A stretch of DNA of 64,000 nt, from the NCBI RefSeq assembly GCF_963678185.1, contig NZ_OY782757.1:2663001-2727000 (forward strand), given 5' to 3'. The stretch is from an uncultured Tolumonas sp. (GTDB taxonomy: Bacteria > Pseudomonadota > Gammaproteobacteria > Enterobacterales > Aeromonadaceae). Below, piece by piece: positions 34,606-43,976 of the stretch. The notes beneath the pieces are model-generated. The model was not told where the DNA came from. It ran no database searches and saw nothing but the letters and a program-made list of their open reading frames with translations. The translations under genes and the position numbers were made by a program. The number at the start of each line of letters is the position of its first letter. The first letter of the stretch is position 1.

Positions 34606-35324
34606 CGTTGGGCTTCCGGAATGAGCGTCAGCAGATCGCGAATATCTTGCAACATCAGATGTGGCAAGGTGTGCAGGCTGCGCCAGTCTTGCCCTTGGTT
34701 ATTGATCCAGGCGGCTTGATAACCGTTTCTTATCGCGCCGAATACATCGGTAGTCACATCATCCCCGACATGCAGGATCTGCTGCGGCTGTAATTCCAGT
34801 CGGGCTGCCATCAAACGGAACAAGTCTGGTGCCGGCTTCATGCGTTGACCATTACCAGCTTTGAGTACATGTTTAAAATGACCATCCAGCCCGATGCGTT
34901 CCAGCAGTACATTGCCATTTGTGATCACGACCAACGGAAAATGGCGGCTGAGTTTTTTCAACACCTCAATCGATTCCGGCGGTACGGCCACTTGCGAGCG
35001 GACTTCCAAAAATTCGGCAAAACAACGTTGTGCCTCGGTTTTTGCGGCCTCAGCAGGCATCCCTCCGCGTTGCAAGCCCACTTCCAACATGGCAATTCGG
35101 CAGCGGCTGACATCATCTTTCAGTGACGGATCGGCATGTTGTAATTCGTGCTTGAGCTGTAGCCACCAGGCCTGATCATACATGGCGCTGGCCAGATAAC
35201 GGTCGCGCATGTGTTCCACCATCCATTGTTCGGCATGTTCAATCACCGGACGGTTGTCGTATAAGGTGTCATCAAGATCAAAGCTGATAGCGCGGATGTC
35301 CTGTAAACGACGGAAGAACTGCAT
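34602..35324 (-). CDS. yigB: HAD-family phosphatase, YigB-like
   Basis: A 240-aa cytosolic HAD hydrolase. Motif I is FDLDDTLYDN with the nucleophile Asp, motif II is ITNGN, motif III the Lys in RMKPAPDLF, and motif IV is HVGDDVTTD. It parallels E. coli YigB in these motifs, in the N-terminus (MQFFRRLQDIRAISFDLDD), and in GAIRNGYQAAWI. YigB dephosphorylates 5-amino-6-(5-phospho-D-ribitylamino)uracil in riboflavin synthesis and also other small phosphates; I infer this. The start ATG at 35324 has GGAG upstream. It is followed by the coupled EamA gene. Confidence 0.85.
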   Translation of the reverse strand: MQFFRRLQDIRAISFDLDDTLYDNRPVIEHAEQWMVEHMRDRYLASAMYDQAWWLQLKHELQHADPSLKDDVSRCRIAMLEVGLQRGGMPAEAAKTEAQRCFAEFLEVRSQVAVPPESIEVLKKLSRHFPLVVITNGNVLLERIGLDGHFKHVLKAGNGQRMKPAPDLFRLMAARLELQPQQILHVGDDVTTDVFGAIRNGYQAAWINNQGQDWRSLHTLPHLMLQDIRDLLTLIPEAQR

Positions 35325-35369
35325 GGTGGGCTCCGAAAGAAAAGTCTCAGCATATAGTAACTGCTTTTA

Positions 35370-35496
35370 TATACCCTTCGCACTTGAAGTTGTCGCTTCG
35401 TTGACGGCATTCATTCACCCCAATCACATAGCTATCTATGCTCATGGGGATTCTTTCATTAGTCGCCTTGCCACAACGTCAATTGCTTTGGGTATA
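35370..35496. repeat. ERIC-type 127-bp palindromic repeat
   Basis: The element starts TATACCC and ends GGGTATA, and is exactly 127 bp, the usual ERIC length. The core read leftward contains GAATCCCCATGAGCATAGAT and TGATTGGGGTGA, matching the two conserved ERIC core segments used for ERIC typing. The arms are imperfectly complementary throughout, so the RNA would fold into one long hairpin. It ends one base before the LysR stop codon. It fills most of the gap between the LysR and YigB genes. Confidence 0.9.
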
Positions 35497-36471
35497 TTAA
35501 TTTGTTTCGCGGCTATCAACTTGTTTCACAGCGGGGGCACTGTTGGCGGCAATACCGCGCTCTGGACCGATGATTTTGCAGAACCGCTGCACGATATGTT
35601 GTGCTTGCCGAACAATTGCTTCGCAGTGTTCCAGCCCCGAGCCGGTACGCCATGACGCGACTTGTGACAGCATCGACAGTGACGACGGCTGGGTGTTGGC
35701 AATGTTTAAAATCACCAAGGAACCGTTCGCCAGTTGTTCGCGCACCAACGCCGGCGGGATCACGCCGATGCCAAAACCATCCTCAATCAACCGCGTCATG
35801 GCGGCAAATGAGTTTACGCAGCTAATACGGGGCGACGTGATGCCGTTGAGGTGTAACAAGCTCAAAATATCTTGGTGCGGACGCGAGTTGGCGACAAAAG
35901 TGATCAACCGTTCACTGGCCAGTTCCTGCAGTGACGAAAAGGGGCGGTTATAGGGGGAGTTGGCAGCGACAATCCAGCGCATCGGGTATTTCGCCAGCTC
36001 CAGATTACGGATCGATTCCAGACGCACCAAGTCCGCCTGAAAGGCGATATCCAGATACCCTTTTTGTAATTGGTTGGATAAACCGCGCGCACTGTCGACC
36101 GCGATTTCAACTTCCAGATGCGGGTAATTGACGGTGATCCAGGATAACAGTTCGATAAACCAGGTTTGTACTACCGAATCGATGGCCCCGATACGCACTT
36201 TGCCTTCATAACCACTGGCTTGCCCGAGAGACATGCGTAATGCATGCGCCCGCCCGACGATCTGTTCGGCATACTCCAGTACCTTGTCACCATCCGGTGT
36301 CAGACGTACACCTTTATTGTCGCGCACGAACAATTTGACGCCTAATTCTTCTTCTAATGCGGCGATACGATTAGAAATGGATGCCTGCGTGGTGAACAGT
36401 TTTTCAGCAGTTAAACGAAAACTATTTAACCGGGCGACCCACAAAAATGTTTCCAGAAAACGAACGTTCAC
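35497..36471 (-). CDS. LysR-family transcriptional regulator
   Basis: A 324-aa DNA-binding regulator. The winged helix-turn-helix (1-60) reads FLETFLWVARLNSFRLTAEKLFTTQASISNRIAALEEELG. An effector-binding domain of the periplasmic-binding fold follows (about 90-295). It is divergent from an EmrD-like efflux pump with 257 bp between, the usual arrangement for a LysR regulator and its target, so I infer control of that pump. The effector is unknown. The last 30 residues (AANSAPAVKQVDSRETN) look like a tail beyond the normal fold. The gene ends exactly beside the ERIC element, which may have set its current 3' end. Confidence 0.9.
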   Translation of the reverse strand: MNVRFLETFLWVARLNSFRLTAEKLFTTQASISNRIAALEEELGVKLFVRDNKGVRLTPDGDKVLEYAEQIVGRAHALRMSLGQASGYEGKVRIGAIDSVVQTWFIELLSWITVNYPHLEVEIAVDSARGLSNQLQKGYLDIAFQADLVRLESIRNLELAKYPMRWIVAANSPYNRPFSSLQELASERLITFVANSRPHQDILSLLHLNGITSPRISCVNSFAAMTRLIEDGFGIGVIPPALVREQLANGSLVILNIANTQPSSLSMLSQVASWRTGSGLEHCEAIVRQAQHIVQRFCKIIGPERGIAANSAPAVKQVDSRETN

Positions 36472-36667
36472 ATTAACCCCTTGAAACGCAGATGCTTATG
36501 CGGCCTGCCTTGAGCAGGAACTGGAATGTGTTCTGCATAATCTACGCCAAATCTGGTGAAAAGTTTTTCTTATCACAGGCTATGAATATTAGTCGTTAGA
36601 CAGTTATGACCCTTGCTACTGATAATTATGAAAAACCTCGTCAATCGTTCGATTCACAGAGTTTTTC

Positions 36668-36691
36668 ACCATGAAAGTGTCGTTTCATGGT
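36668..36691 (+). promoter_or_regulatory. Perfect inverted repeat ahead of the efflux pump gene
   Basis: ACCATGAAA and TTTCATGGT form a perfect 9-bp inverted repeat with 6 bp between, 38 bp before the pump ATG. It could be a regulator site or a 5'-UTR hairpin. It is not shaped like the T-N11-A LysR motif. Confidence 0.4.
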
Positions 36692-36728
36692 TCGGGCTAT
36701 GTATTCCCGCTAAATCCAGAGAACAAAA

Positions 36729-38030
36729 ATGAGTAGTGACAGTAGCAGTGGCGCATACTATAAAGATCCAGCGGTTATTCAACAACCCGTGATCCTGCAG
36801 CAAAAAAAATTAAGTCGCAGCGAGAAATGGGTGCCGGTGATTTACTCCTGTTTGCTGATCGCCGTTGGTCAGACCGGAATGAGTTTATTGCTGCCAGCCC
36901 TGCCGGAAATGCACCAAGATCTGGGTATTTCTTCGCAAATGACACAATGGTTGGTGTCGGCTTATCTGCTCGGTTTTGGCCCGTCACAACTGTTCTATGG
37001 CCCGTTATCTGATATTTACGGTCGCCGTCCGGTGTTGTTATCCGGTCTGATGGTGGCCGTCTTTGGTATTTTACTGTCTCTGTTTGCGCATCACAGCGCA
37101 TCGCTGATTATTTTAGGTCGTGTGTTGCAGGGTATTGGTGCCGGTTGTGCGTCGGTCATTGCCCGCGTCTCATTGCGTGACCGTTACGAAGGTTCGCATT
37201 TACGTCAGGCGATGGCCTATTTCGGTATTGTGATGGCATTTGTACCGACCATTACCCCATTGGCGGGCGGTTTTCTGACCACCCATTTTGGCTGGGTCAG
37301 TATTTTCTTCACCATGGCGGGTTATTTAGGCTTGTTGTGGGTGCTGTTGTTCTATCGTTTTGACGAAACCCATCAAGCACAGTCTGCAGATGAGCGAGCA
37401 CACTTCATCGATTTTGTGCATCAATATGCCCAGTTGCTAAAGAGTAACCATTTCCGTTGTTACTCGGGGGTGGTGTGGATCCAGTATTCGCTGAATGTTT
37501 TTTCTATCTCCGTAATGCCCTTCATCATGCAAATGCAAGTCGGCATGAGTGCAGATGTGTATGGTCGCTGGACGCTGTTACCGGCATTTTCTCTGGTTTT
37601 GGGTGGCATCTTGGCCAGTAAAACCCGTCACTATTTTTCAAAAGAAACCGTCTTACAAGGTGCGTCTCTGCTGCAATTTGTATCTGGTTTGAGCATGTTA
37701 TTACTGCCACACACCGCATTGTTAATGATGTTGGGTCTGGCGCTGTTTGCCTTCGGCAATGGCATGGCATTCCCGAATGCGCTGGCCAGTTTGCTGGAAC
37801 CCTACAAACGCACGGCTGGTACTGCGACAGCGCTGGCAGGAGCGGGGCAAATGTTGTCGGCTTCACTCGCCAGTGCCTTGTTAGTTGGCTTAGGCGTCAC
37901 TTCGATTTTTGGTCTGGGCATGGTGTTGTTGCTGGGCAGTGCAGTGTTGTTGTATCTGACCCATCATGCACGCAATACCGTACCTGCTTCAGATGATTGG
38001 CATTCACACCATCAGCCAGTTCATCACTGA
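36729..38030 (+). CDS. EmrD-like MFS multidrug efflux transporter
   Basis: A 433-aa, about 12-helix inner-membrane protein of the Bcr/CflA-EmrD group. The first helix is VIYSCLLIAVGQTGMSLLLPALPEM. MFS motif A is YGPLSDIYGRRPVLLSG, and the IGAGCASVIARVSLRDRYEG block typical of this group follows. These transporters expel drugs or metabolites with proton exchange. The N-terminal 30 residues (SSDSSSGAYYKDP...) are a polar extension not usual in EmrD. It is divergent from a LysR gene that probably controls it. It ends at a strong terminator. The precise substrate is unknown. Confidence 0.85.
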   Translation: MSSDSSSGAYYKDPAVIQQPVILQQKKLSRSEKWVPVIYSCLLIAVGQTGMSLLLPALPEMHQDLGISSQMTQWLVSAYLLGFGPSQLFYGPLSDIYGRRPVLLSGLMVAVFGILLSLFAHHSASLIILGRVLQGIGAGCASVIARVSLRDRYEGSHLRQAMAYFGIVMAFVPTITPLAGGFLTTHFGWVSIFFTMAGYLGLLWVLLFYRFDETHQAQSADERAHFIDFVHQYAQLLKSNHFRCYSGVVWIQYSLNVFSISVMPFIMQMQVGMSADVYGRWTLLPAFSLVLGGILASKTRHYFSKETVLQGASLLQFVSGLSMLLLPHTALLMMLGLALFAFGNGMAFPNALASLLEPYKRTAGTATALAGAGQMLSASLASALLVGLGVTSIFGLGMVLLLGSAVLLYLTHHARNTVPASDDWHSHHQPVHH

Positions 38031-38091
38031 GCTCTTTACCGAGCTATCCATCACCGAGTTCCTTTGTAGAACGCTGAATAAGCGGACCTTT

Positions 38092-38126
38092 AGCGGCGAG
38101 AAGTCTCCTCTCGCCGCTCTTTTTTT
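38092..38126 (+). terminator. Rho-independent terminator of the efflux pump gene
   Basis: AGCGGCGAGA (38092-38101) and TCTCGCCGCT (38109-38118) form a perfect 10-bp stem with a 7-nt loop, then C and seven T. It separates the pump from dtd. Confidence 0.92.
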
Positions 38127-38181
38127 CTGTTCCGAAAAAATTTCCGTTAAGCTAAGCCGATACCAATATTGAGGAAAAATC

Positions 38182-38622
38182 ATGATTGCTTTGATCCAAC
38201 GGGTCAGTGAAGCCCGAGTTGTGGTGGATGGTGAGATTACTGGCGAAATAGGCCACGGCTTGCTGGTGTTATTGGGCGTTGAACGTGGTGATGACACGGC
38301 AAAAGCCGATAAGTTAGCGCATCGCGTCGCGGGTTATCGGGTGTTCAGTGATGCTGACGGGAAAATGAATCTGAATGTGCAACAAGCCGGTGGCAGTGTA
38401 CTGGTGGTTTCCCAGTTCACCTTAGCTGCGGATACCCACAAAGGCATGCGCCCGAGTTTTGCCGAACGTAATGCCGATCCGGCACAGGCTGAAATTTTGT
38501 ATGAACATTATATCGCGCAGGTGGCGGCGAAGGGTGTTCCGGTAGCCAGTGGCCGGTTTGCGGCCGATATGCAGGTCAGTTTAGTGAACGATGGCCCGGT
38601 TACGTTTTGGCTACAGGTTTAG
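38182..38622 (+). CDS. dtd: D-aminoacyl-tRNA deacylase Dtd
   Basis: A 146-aa cytosolic dimeric enzyme that removes D-amino acids (and glycine on tRNA-Ala) mischarged on tRNA. It opens [24 protein letters not shown]. The active-site SQFTL segment is at about 74-78. NDGPVTFWL near the C-terminus carries the conserved cross-subunit Gly-Pro. Length is the usual 145. An AGGA precedes ATG 38182. Its stop overlaps the convergent methyltransferase-like gene by 4 bp. Confidence 0.96.
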   Translation: MIALIQRVSEARVVVDGEITGEIGHGLLVLLGVERGDDTAKADKLAHRVAGYRVFSDADGKMNLNVQQAGGSVLVVSQFTLAADTHKGMRPSFAERNADPAQAEILYEHYIAQVAAKGVPVASGRFAADMQVSLVNDGPVTFWLQV

Positions 38623-39311
38623 GTGGTTACAGGTCTAGGTGGTTGTTTAGGTTCGGTCCACAGCAGATAGTTGCGGTAGCCGGCGATTTGTACGCTGCGG
38701 ACATCACCACAATGGGCTAGTAACTGCTGCACACGTTGCCACTCTTGTTCGGTGCGTGGCAGTAAATTCACAATGACTTTGCCGTCCGCAGTCATGTTTT
38801 TTTGCAGTTGTTGGTAGGTTTCAGCTTGAAACAAGGGCGCTGGGCTGCCGTCATCACTGAACAGGTCGATCAAGATCAGGTCATACGGCTGCTGATTCGT
38901 ATGCAACCAGACGAAAGCGTCCTGTGCATGTAACTGTGGCTGTTCGACTTGCTGGAAAAAGCGCTGATAGAGATGAATAACCTGCTGATTCAGATCGATG
39001 GCGGTTTGTTGCACCCCGGGGTAACGATGGTGTAACCAGCGCAGGAAATCGCCGCCGCCCAAGCCTAAATGTAAAACCTGTTCGGCATGGGCGGGCAGTA
39101 AGGCCCGCAAGATCTGCTGGTGGGGTAAACACAACTCATCAGGTGCCGAATGGCGTAATACGGATTGCACAACACCATCCAGCAGCAACCAGCGAAATTC
39201 GGTATCTTCACGCACTTCCAGCGATTGTTCTTCTTTACGCTGCCAATAAATGAGCGCTCCGGCTTCGTTGGCGGTCGTGACATCGAACTCTACAGCCGGG
39301 AAGGCATTCAT
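38619..39311 (-). CDS. Spermidine synthase-like protein (SAM-binding fold)
   Basis: A 230-aa Rossmann-type protein of the spermidine synthase/SAM methyltransferase superfamily. The SAM loop is [11 protein letters not shown], the acidic end of the second strand is AIDLN, and [24 protein letters not shown] corresponds to the active-site region of spermidine synthases. A separate polyamine role is not assured: it is shorter than true spermidine synthases (about 280 aa) and lacks parts of the putrescine-binding pattern. Its start overlaps the end of the AsmA-like gene (ATGA), so the two are probably one unit. It is convergent with dtd. Confidence 0.78.
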   Translation of the reverse strand: MNAFPAVEFDVTTANEAGALIYWQRKEEQSLEVREDTEFRWLLLDGVVQSVLRHSAPDELCLPHQQILRALLPAHAEQVLHLGLGGGDFLRWLHHRYPGVQQTAIDLNQQVIHLYQRFFQQVEQPQLHAQDAFVWLHTNQQPYDLILIDLFSDDGSPAPLFQAETYQQLQKNMTADGKVIVNLLPRTEQEWQRVQQLLAHCGDVRSVQIAGYRNYLLWTEPKQPPRPVTT

Positions 39312-41347
39312 TCCCGTAACGCCCCCTCTTTACCCTGTGGCGGATAATGGATCGGCTGTGTAGCCCAGTTACCGGCATTATTGGGCGGCAGACGGAATTG
39401 TAATTTCGGCGTGGTTAAGTCACCACTCAGGGTGCCGAGTAATTCCGGTTTATTCTGATCATTGAGTAAACCAAGCTGCAGTTGCCAGCTGTTTTTACTG
39501 AGATCCAAACCTTGTTTCACAGCGATCAAATGCGTAATAGATTCAAAAGCTGAGTTGCTGAAATCAAGCTGGCCCTTATCCGCTTGCAGGTTAATACGAA
39601 CATGATTAAACGCGCTGTCGCCACCGCGTAATTTTCCAATCATCTGACCAAAATCTTGTGTCGGTGGGGCTTTTGGTGTCAGTAGAGCATCCAGATAAGC
39701 ATCAAGGGTCAGTCCGTTAACAAACAGATCCTGCATATCCAACGTCGCCGCGCCTTTCAGACTTGGTTTGATGCTATTCCAGTCTTGCCCTTGTGCTTGC
39801 AGATCAACCGTCAGATTGGCTTGCCCGGCGAATGGGTAACGTGGGCCCCACATATCGCTGAGTTGTTCCAAATCGAAATTTTTCAGTGACAGTTTTAACT
39901 GATGCGGGATATCGGCGTTCAGCCCCCATTGGCCGCTGACATTCAATGCGGATTCTTCCAATTGAGTCGTAAATTGTTTGAGTTGCACTGCGTTGTCAGC
40001 CATTTCGGCTTGGAATTCGGCTTTGCGGCTGACCAGTGTTTGCCACACTAACTCCAACCAGCTGCCTTCCAAGCGTGCCTTGTGGTTGCTGTTTTGCCAG
40101 CCTTGGGGTGTCCAACGCAGATCGGTGAGGAACAGATCCAGCCATTTCATGGTTAAGGGCACGCTATCATCAAACGAAATCAGCGAGAAATGACTGACAT
40201 CCAAACGGCGCAGATCAATTTGTTGGAATGGTTGTGCCGTCAACCATTCATGCCAGCCGGGACGCAGCTCAGGTTGCATATTATTTATTTGCAGATCATT
40301 GATGGTGAGCGTGGCTGGCTGGCGGTTACCTTCGAGATCGGCATTAAATTGTCCGGCGTAGGCGGCACCTTCCAGTTGTAGGCGCCAGTCTTGTTCCCGC
40401 AGGCGACCTTCACCTTGCATATCGGTTAACTGAAATAGGCCATCGGTAAATTCGCCCAGTTTGCCCTGATATTCAAAGGTAGGCCATTGCCCTGGTAACC
40501 AGGCCAGTTTTTCGACTGTCCCGGTGGCCTGATTCAGCGCAAAGTGTTTGCTCAGATCAATGACGCTGATATTTTCCAGTGTGATTTCTTCGGCGGTGAT
40601 ATGAGGGAGAACTATCGCTGCAATGGGCAGCGTTTGTAGATCTAACTGCCAGTTAGCGAGGGCTAGTTCCTGAAAATCGAGCTGATTGCGGTTCAGATCC
40701 CAGCTCAGTTTGGCGGCCATGCCACCATGGAACAGGTCACTTTCCAGATCGTTGATTGTGATGATTCGGCCTGATTGTGTGCCCTGGGCGCGGGTTCGTC
40801 CCAGTATTAAGGTGTCGAGTTGTAATCGATCGACACTGGCGTCAAATTTGACATCGGCAAACGGTAGTACTTCGCCATCGCGGATCGGTTGCCAGTTAGT
40901 GAGGTGCAGACTGCCACCCTCCAATGAACCGTTATTCCAGCTCAGTTTCATCTTATCAATGGTCAGATCATCGATCTGTAATTGACGCAGCGGCTGCGGC
41001 AGATTGAGGCCGGGTTGCCATTTAATTTGTGGGTGAATGATATCCAGATGCGCGATATGCAACTGGCGTTGCCACCACGAGCCACTGGCAATTTCCAGAT
41101 AGACTTTATCGGCTTTGAGATCCGGGCCGAGGGTGACATTTTCTGCCAGCACTACATTTGGGAACAGTGGATTGTAATTGAGTTTACCGATCTCCAGCGG
41201 CAGGCCGGTCTGCTGTTGTACCCAAGCGACAAAGGGGCCTTTCAGATGTTCCGGTTTGAGCAGGCCCAGCGTTAACCAGATAGCCGCTACCAGCACCAGA
41301 ACGGTATACAGAAACCAGCGAAAAGCACGATGCATGAAAAAAGCCAT
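39308..41347 (-). CDS. AsmA-like envelope protein
   Basis: A 679-aa protein with one N-terminal membrane anchor (about 8-27, FRWFLYTVLVLVAAIWLTLGLL), then a long periplasmic beta-rich region with the AsmA-family layout. It has an early KLNYNPLFPNVVL segment, many alternating short strands, and a C-terminal AsmA-like part (LKGAATLDMQDLFVNGLTLDAYLDALL, then the RGGDSAFNHVRINLQADKGQLDFSN segment). AsmA-type proteins are thought to move phospholipids between membranes or affect outer-membrane assembly. This assignment is by pattern. Its stop overlaps the next gene start by 4 bp. The start codon has a weak SD. Confidence 0.8.
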   Translation of the reverse strand: MAFFMHRAFRWFLYTVLVLVAAIWLTLGLLKPEHLKGPFVAWVQQQTGLPLEIGKLNYNPLFPNVVLAENVTLGPDLKADKVYLEIASGSWWQRQLHIAHLDIIHPQIKWQPGLNLPQPLRQLQIDDLTIDKMKLSWNNGSLEGGSLHLTNWQPIRDGEVLPFADVKFDASVDRLQLDTLILGRTRAQGTQSGRIITINDLESDLFHGGMAAKLSWDLNRNQLDFQELALANWQLDLQTLPIAAIVLPHITAEEITLENISVIDLSKHFALNQATGTVEKLAWLPGQWPTFEYQGKLGEFTDGLFQLTDMQGEGRLREQDWRLQLEGAAYAGQFNADLEGNRQPATLTINDLQINNMQPELRPGWHEWLTAQPFQQIDLRRLDVSHFSLISFDDSVPLTMKWLDLFLTDLRWTPQGWQNSNHKARLEGSWLELVWQTLVSRKAEFQAEMADNAVQLKQFTTQLEESALNVSGQWGLNADIPHQLKLSLKNFDLEQLSDMWGPRYPFAGQANLTVDLQAQGQDWNSIKPSLKGAATLDMQDLFVNGLTLDAYLDALLTPKAPPTQDFGQMIGKLRGGDSAFNHVRINLQADKGQLDFSNSAFESITHLIAVKQGLDLSKNSWQLQLGLLNDQNKPELLGTLSGDLTTPKLQFRLPPNNAGNWATQPIHYPPQGKEGALRE

Positions 41348-41396
41348 TCAGAACACACAATTAAGGCAAATTTGACCTTCAGTGTAACGGATGGCA

Positions 41397-43466
41397 TCAG
41401 GCTTGAGAATAATCATCGCGTTCACCGAACCAGCGACGGATCAGCGGTGTGACGCAAGCAGGGTATTGCTGGAAAATTCGTTGTGCCAACTGCTGCACTT
41501 GCGGGATTAACGCCTGATCACGCACCAGATCGGCAATCTTCAAATCGGCAAGGCCGGTTTGTTTGGCGCCGAGCATTTCACCGGGGCCGCGCAACTCTAA
41601 ATCTTTCTGTGCAATGACAAAACCATCGTTGCTGTCGCGCAATACGGCTAGGCGTTGCTGTGCGGTTTTTGAGAGTGGCGCATGATAAAGCAGCACACAA
41701 TGCGATGCGACGGAACCACGACCAACGCGCCCGCGTAACTGGTGTAATTGTGCCAAACCTAGCCGTTCAGGGTTTTCGATGATCATCAGACTCGCGTTTG
41801 GCACATCAACACCGACTTCAATCACGGTGGTGGCCACCAACAGATGCAAAATACCTTCTTTGAATTCCTGCATCACGCGCTGTTTTTCTACCGGTTTCAT
41901 GCGGCCATGTACTAAGCCAATGTGTAATTCCGGCAACAGATGCTGCAGATCTTCCGCGGTATTTTCTGCTGCCTGACACTCCAGCACTTCCGACTCTTCA
42001 ATTAAGGTGCAGACCCAATACGCCTGTCGCCCTTCAATGCACGCTTGCCGCACCCGTTCGATCACCATTTCGCGGCGGGTATCGGGTAGGGCAACGGTGG
42101 TGATCGGAGTGCGGCCGGGCGGCAGTTCATCAATGATCGAGGTGTCCAGATCGGCATATACGGTCATGGCCAGTGTGCGAGGAATGGGAGTGGCCGTCAT
42201 GATCAGCTGGTGCGGATAAATGCCATCCTGCGCGCCTTTTTCACGTAAGGCCAAACGTTGATGCACACCAAAGCGATGCTGTTCATCGACAATCACCAGC
42301 AGCAGTTGCTGAAATTCGACCTGTTCTTGGAACACGGCATGCGTGCCGACCACCATTTTGACTTGTCCACTACGAATAGCTTCCAGCTGCTTTTCACGCG
42401 CTTTGCCTTTCACTTTGCCGGCGAGCCAGCCGGTTTCAATACCCAATGGGGTGAGCCAGTTACTGAAATTATTGGCGTGTTGTTCGGCCAGCAATTCCGT
42501 TGGCGCCATCAGCACCACTTGCCCGCCATGCGCGATCACCTGTAGCGCGGCCAGCGCGGCGACCAGTGTTTTACCCGAGCCGACATCGCCTTGTACCAGT
42601 CGCATCATGGGGTAGGGTTTGGTCAGATCTTGGCTGATTTCCAGGCCTACACGCTGTTGGGCTCCGGTCGGTTTAAACGGCAAACGGGCGAGCAGTTGTT
42701 CGCACAACGAACAATCGGTGGGTAAGGCGCGCGCCTGATGCTGTTGCGTGCTGTAACGCAGTTGTAAGACGGTCAGGTGATGCGCGATCAGCTCTTCCAG
42801 CGCCAGCCGTTGCTGGGCCGGATGCTGGCCATTTTCTAACTGTGCCAGCGAAATATCCGGAGGCGGGCGATGCAGCAACAGCAGGGCATCAGCGAGGCTG
42901 AGTTGGCGTGGATATAACCCATCCGGTAACAGCTCTTTGACGCCATTTTCTTTCAGCAGTTGCAGCGCCTGATCGGTCAGGTTACGCAATGACGCCTGAC
43001 GCAAGCCTTCAGTAGTCGGGTATACCGCGGTCAAAGTGGCATTGGTGTCTAACGGCGCATCATCATCCAGCAGTTTGTATTCCGGGTGCACGATCTCAAA
43101 GCCATGCAGCCCGCGTTTGATCTCGCCAAAACAACGGATGCGTCGACCGACGGCCAGTGCATTTTTCTGTCCGGCGGTGAAATGGAAGAAACGCAGCGTC
43201 ACTGAGCCATTGCCGTCACTGATCCGACACAGCAACATTCTCCGTTTGCCCATCTGCACATCACAACTTTGGATCACACCTTCGGTAGTGCAGGAATGAT
43301 CGGCACTTAATTCCGCGATTGCATAGAGACGGGTGCGATCTTCATAACGGAGTGGCAGATGAAAGAGCAGATCCTGCACAGTATGCAGCCGTAGATGCGT
43401 CAACTTTTCCGCCAACTTGCTGCCAACACCTTTCAACATGGAAATCGAGACTGCAGAGAGTTCCAT
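41397..43466 (-). CDS. recG: ATP-dependent DNA helicase RecG
   Basis: A 689-aa branched-DNA helicase that reverses stalled replication forks and processes Holliday junctions. The N-terminal wedge OB domain (about 1-150) is followed by a RecA-like helicase core: Walker A GDVGSGKT, motif II DEQH, motif III TATPIPRT, motif V-VI VIEVGVDVPNA and QLRGRVGRG. The C-terminal GEMLGAKQTG segment is also present. Length matches E. coli RecG (693 aa). It is transcribed away from the sorbitol operon. No spoT or spoU neighbour is present, unlike in E. coli. Confidence 0.97.
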   Translation of the reverse strand: MELSAVSISMLKGVGSKLAEKLTHLRLHTVQDLLFHLPLRYEDRTRLYAIAELSADHSCTTEGVIQSCDVQMGKRRMLLCRISDGNGSVTLRFFHFTAGQKNALAVGRRIRCFGEIKRGLHGFEIVHPEYKLLDDDAPLDTNATLTAVYPTTEGLRQASLRNLTDQALQLLKENGVKELLPDGLYPRQLSLADALLLLHRPPPDISLAQLENGQHPAQQRLALEELIAHHLTVLQLRYSTQQHQARALPTDCSLCEQLLARLPFKPTGAQQRVGLEISQDLTKPYPMMRLVQGDVGSGKTLVAALAALQVIAHGGQVVLMAPTELLAEQHANNFSNWLTPLGIETGWLAGKVKGKAREKQLEAIRSGQVKMVVGTHAVFQEQVEFQQLLLVIVDEQHRFGVHQRLALREKGAQDGIYPHQLIMTATPIPRTLAMTVYADLDTSIIDELPPGRTPITTVALPDTRREMVIERVRQACIEGRQAYWVCTLIEESEVLECQAAENTAEDLQHLLPELHIGLVHGRMKPVEKQRVMQEFKEGILHLLVATTVIEVGVDVPNASLMIIENPERLGLAQLHQLRGRVGRGSVASHCVLLYHAPLSKTAQQRLAVLRDSNDGFVIAQKDLELRGPGEMLGAKQTGLADLKIADLVRDQALIPQVQQLAQRIFQQYPACVTPLIRRWFGERDDYSQA

Positions 43467-43976
43467 TAAGACCTCTGATACTGTGCATTTATCCAGATAT
43501 TAGCAAGAGGCGGGTAGCAGGAGCAAATCGGAGTGCGTTATTTACAGATAAAAAATAAAATTTCATTTTGAAAGTTTATTTTCATTTGTGTTTTTCATGT
43601 CGAGTTAAAATAAAGCATTCTTTTTTCATTTCTTACACCTAATTTCCCGCACCAAGATTAATTTTTCACAAGTATTGAGCCTCTTTCGAGGCTTTAATTT
43701 GGCTTTTGTGATCGTTTAGAAATGAAAAAGCCATTTTCATCACAATTATTGGGTACCGAATGAGTTTTGATAGCAACACCTTTCAAACTAAAAATGCCAC
43801 TTGCATCACAATGTGAAAATCAAAATAGGAAATTATTCGTTCATTGTGAAAATATAAATATACGAGCTACGTGAGCAGCAGTAATTAGTCTTAGGGCTTG
43901 TAATGAACGGCACATCTTTCCCTCAGGAATGTCTGTGCTTCTTCAACAACGATGGAATCAAATTGAGGAATACGTC
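43467..43976. promoter_or_regulatory. Control region between recG and the sorbitol operon
   Basis: A 510-bp, AT-rich gap with no credible gene; an in-frame upstream ATG at 43929 has an SD touching it and is less likely to start srlA. It must carry the recG and srl promoters. It contains several TGTGA/TCACA half-sites, including the repeat pair listed at 43730-43849, consistent with CRP and SrlR-type control. No single site fits a full CRP operator. Confidence 0.55.
43730..43849 (+). promoter_or_regulatory. Candidate srl operator repeats
   Basis: GCCATTTTCATCACAAT (43730-43746) and GCCACTTGCATCACAAT (43796-43812) agree at 15 of 17 positions, 66 bp apart. The second merges into the palindrome TCACAATGTGA (43806-43816). 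An inverted ATTGTGA lies at 43843-43849. They sit 128-247 bp before srlA and are candidate sites for SrlR, GutM or CRP. Confidence 0.35.

Noticed and set aside
43929-43976. Upstream start for SrlA
   Set aside because: AGGA touches the ATG and the extra 16 residues have no homology; ATG 43977 fits better.
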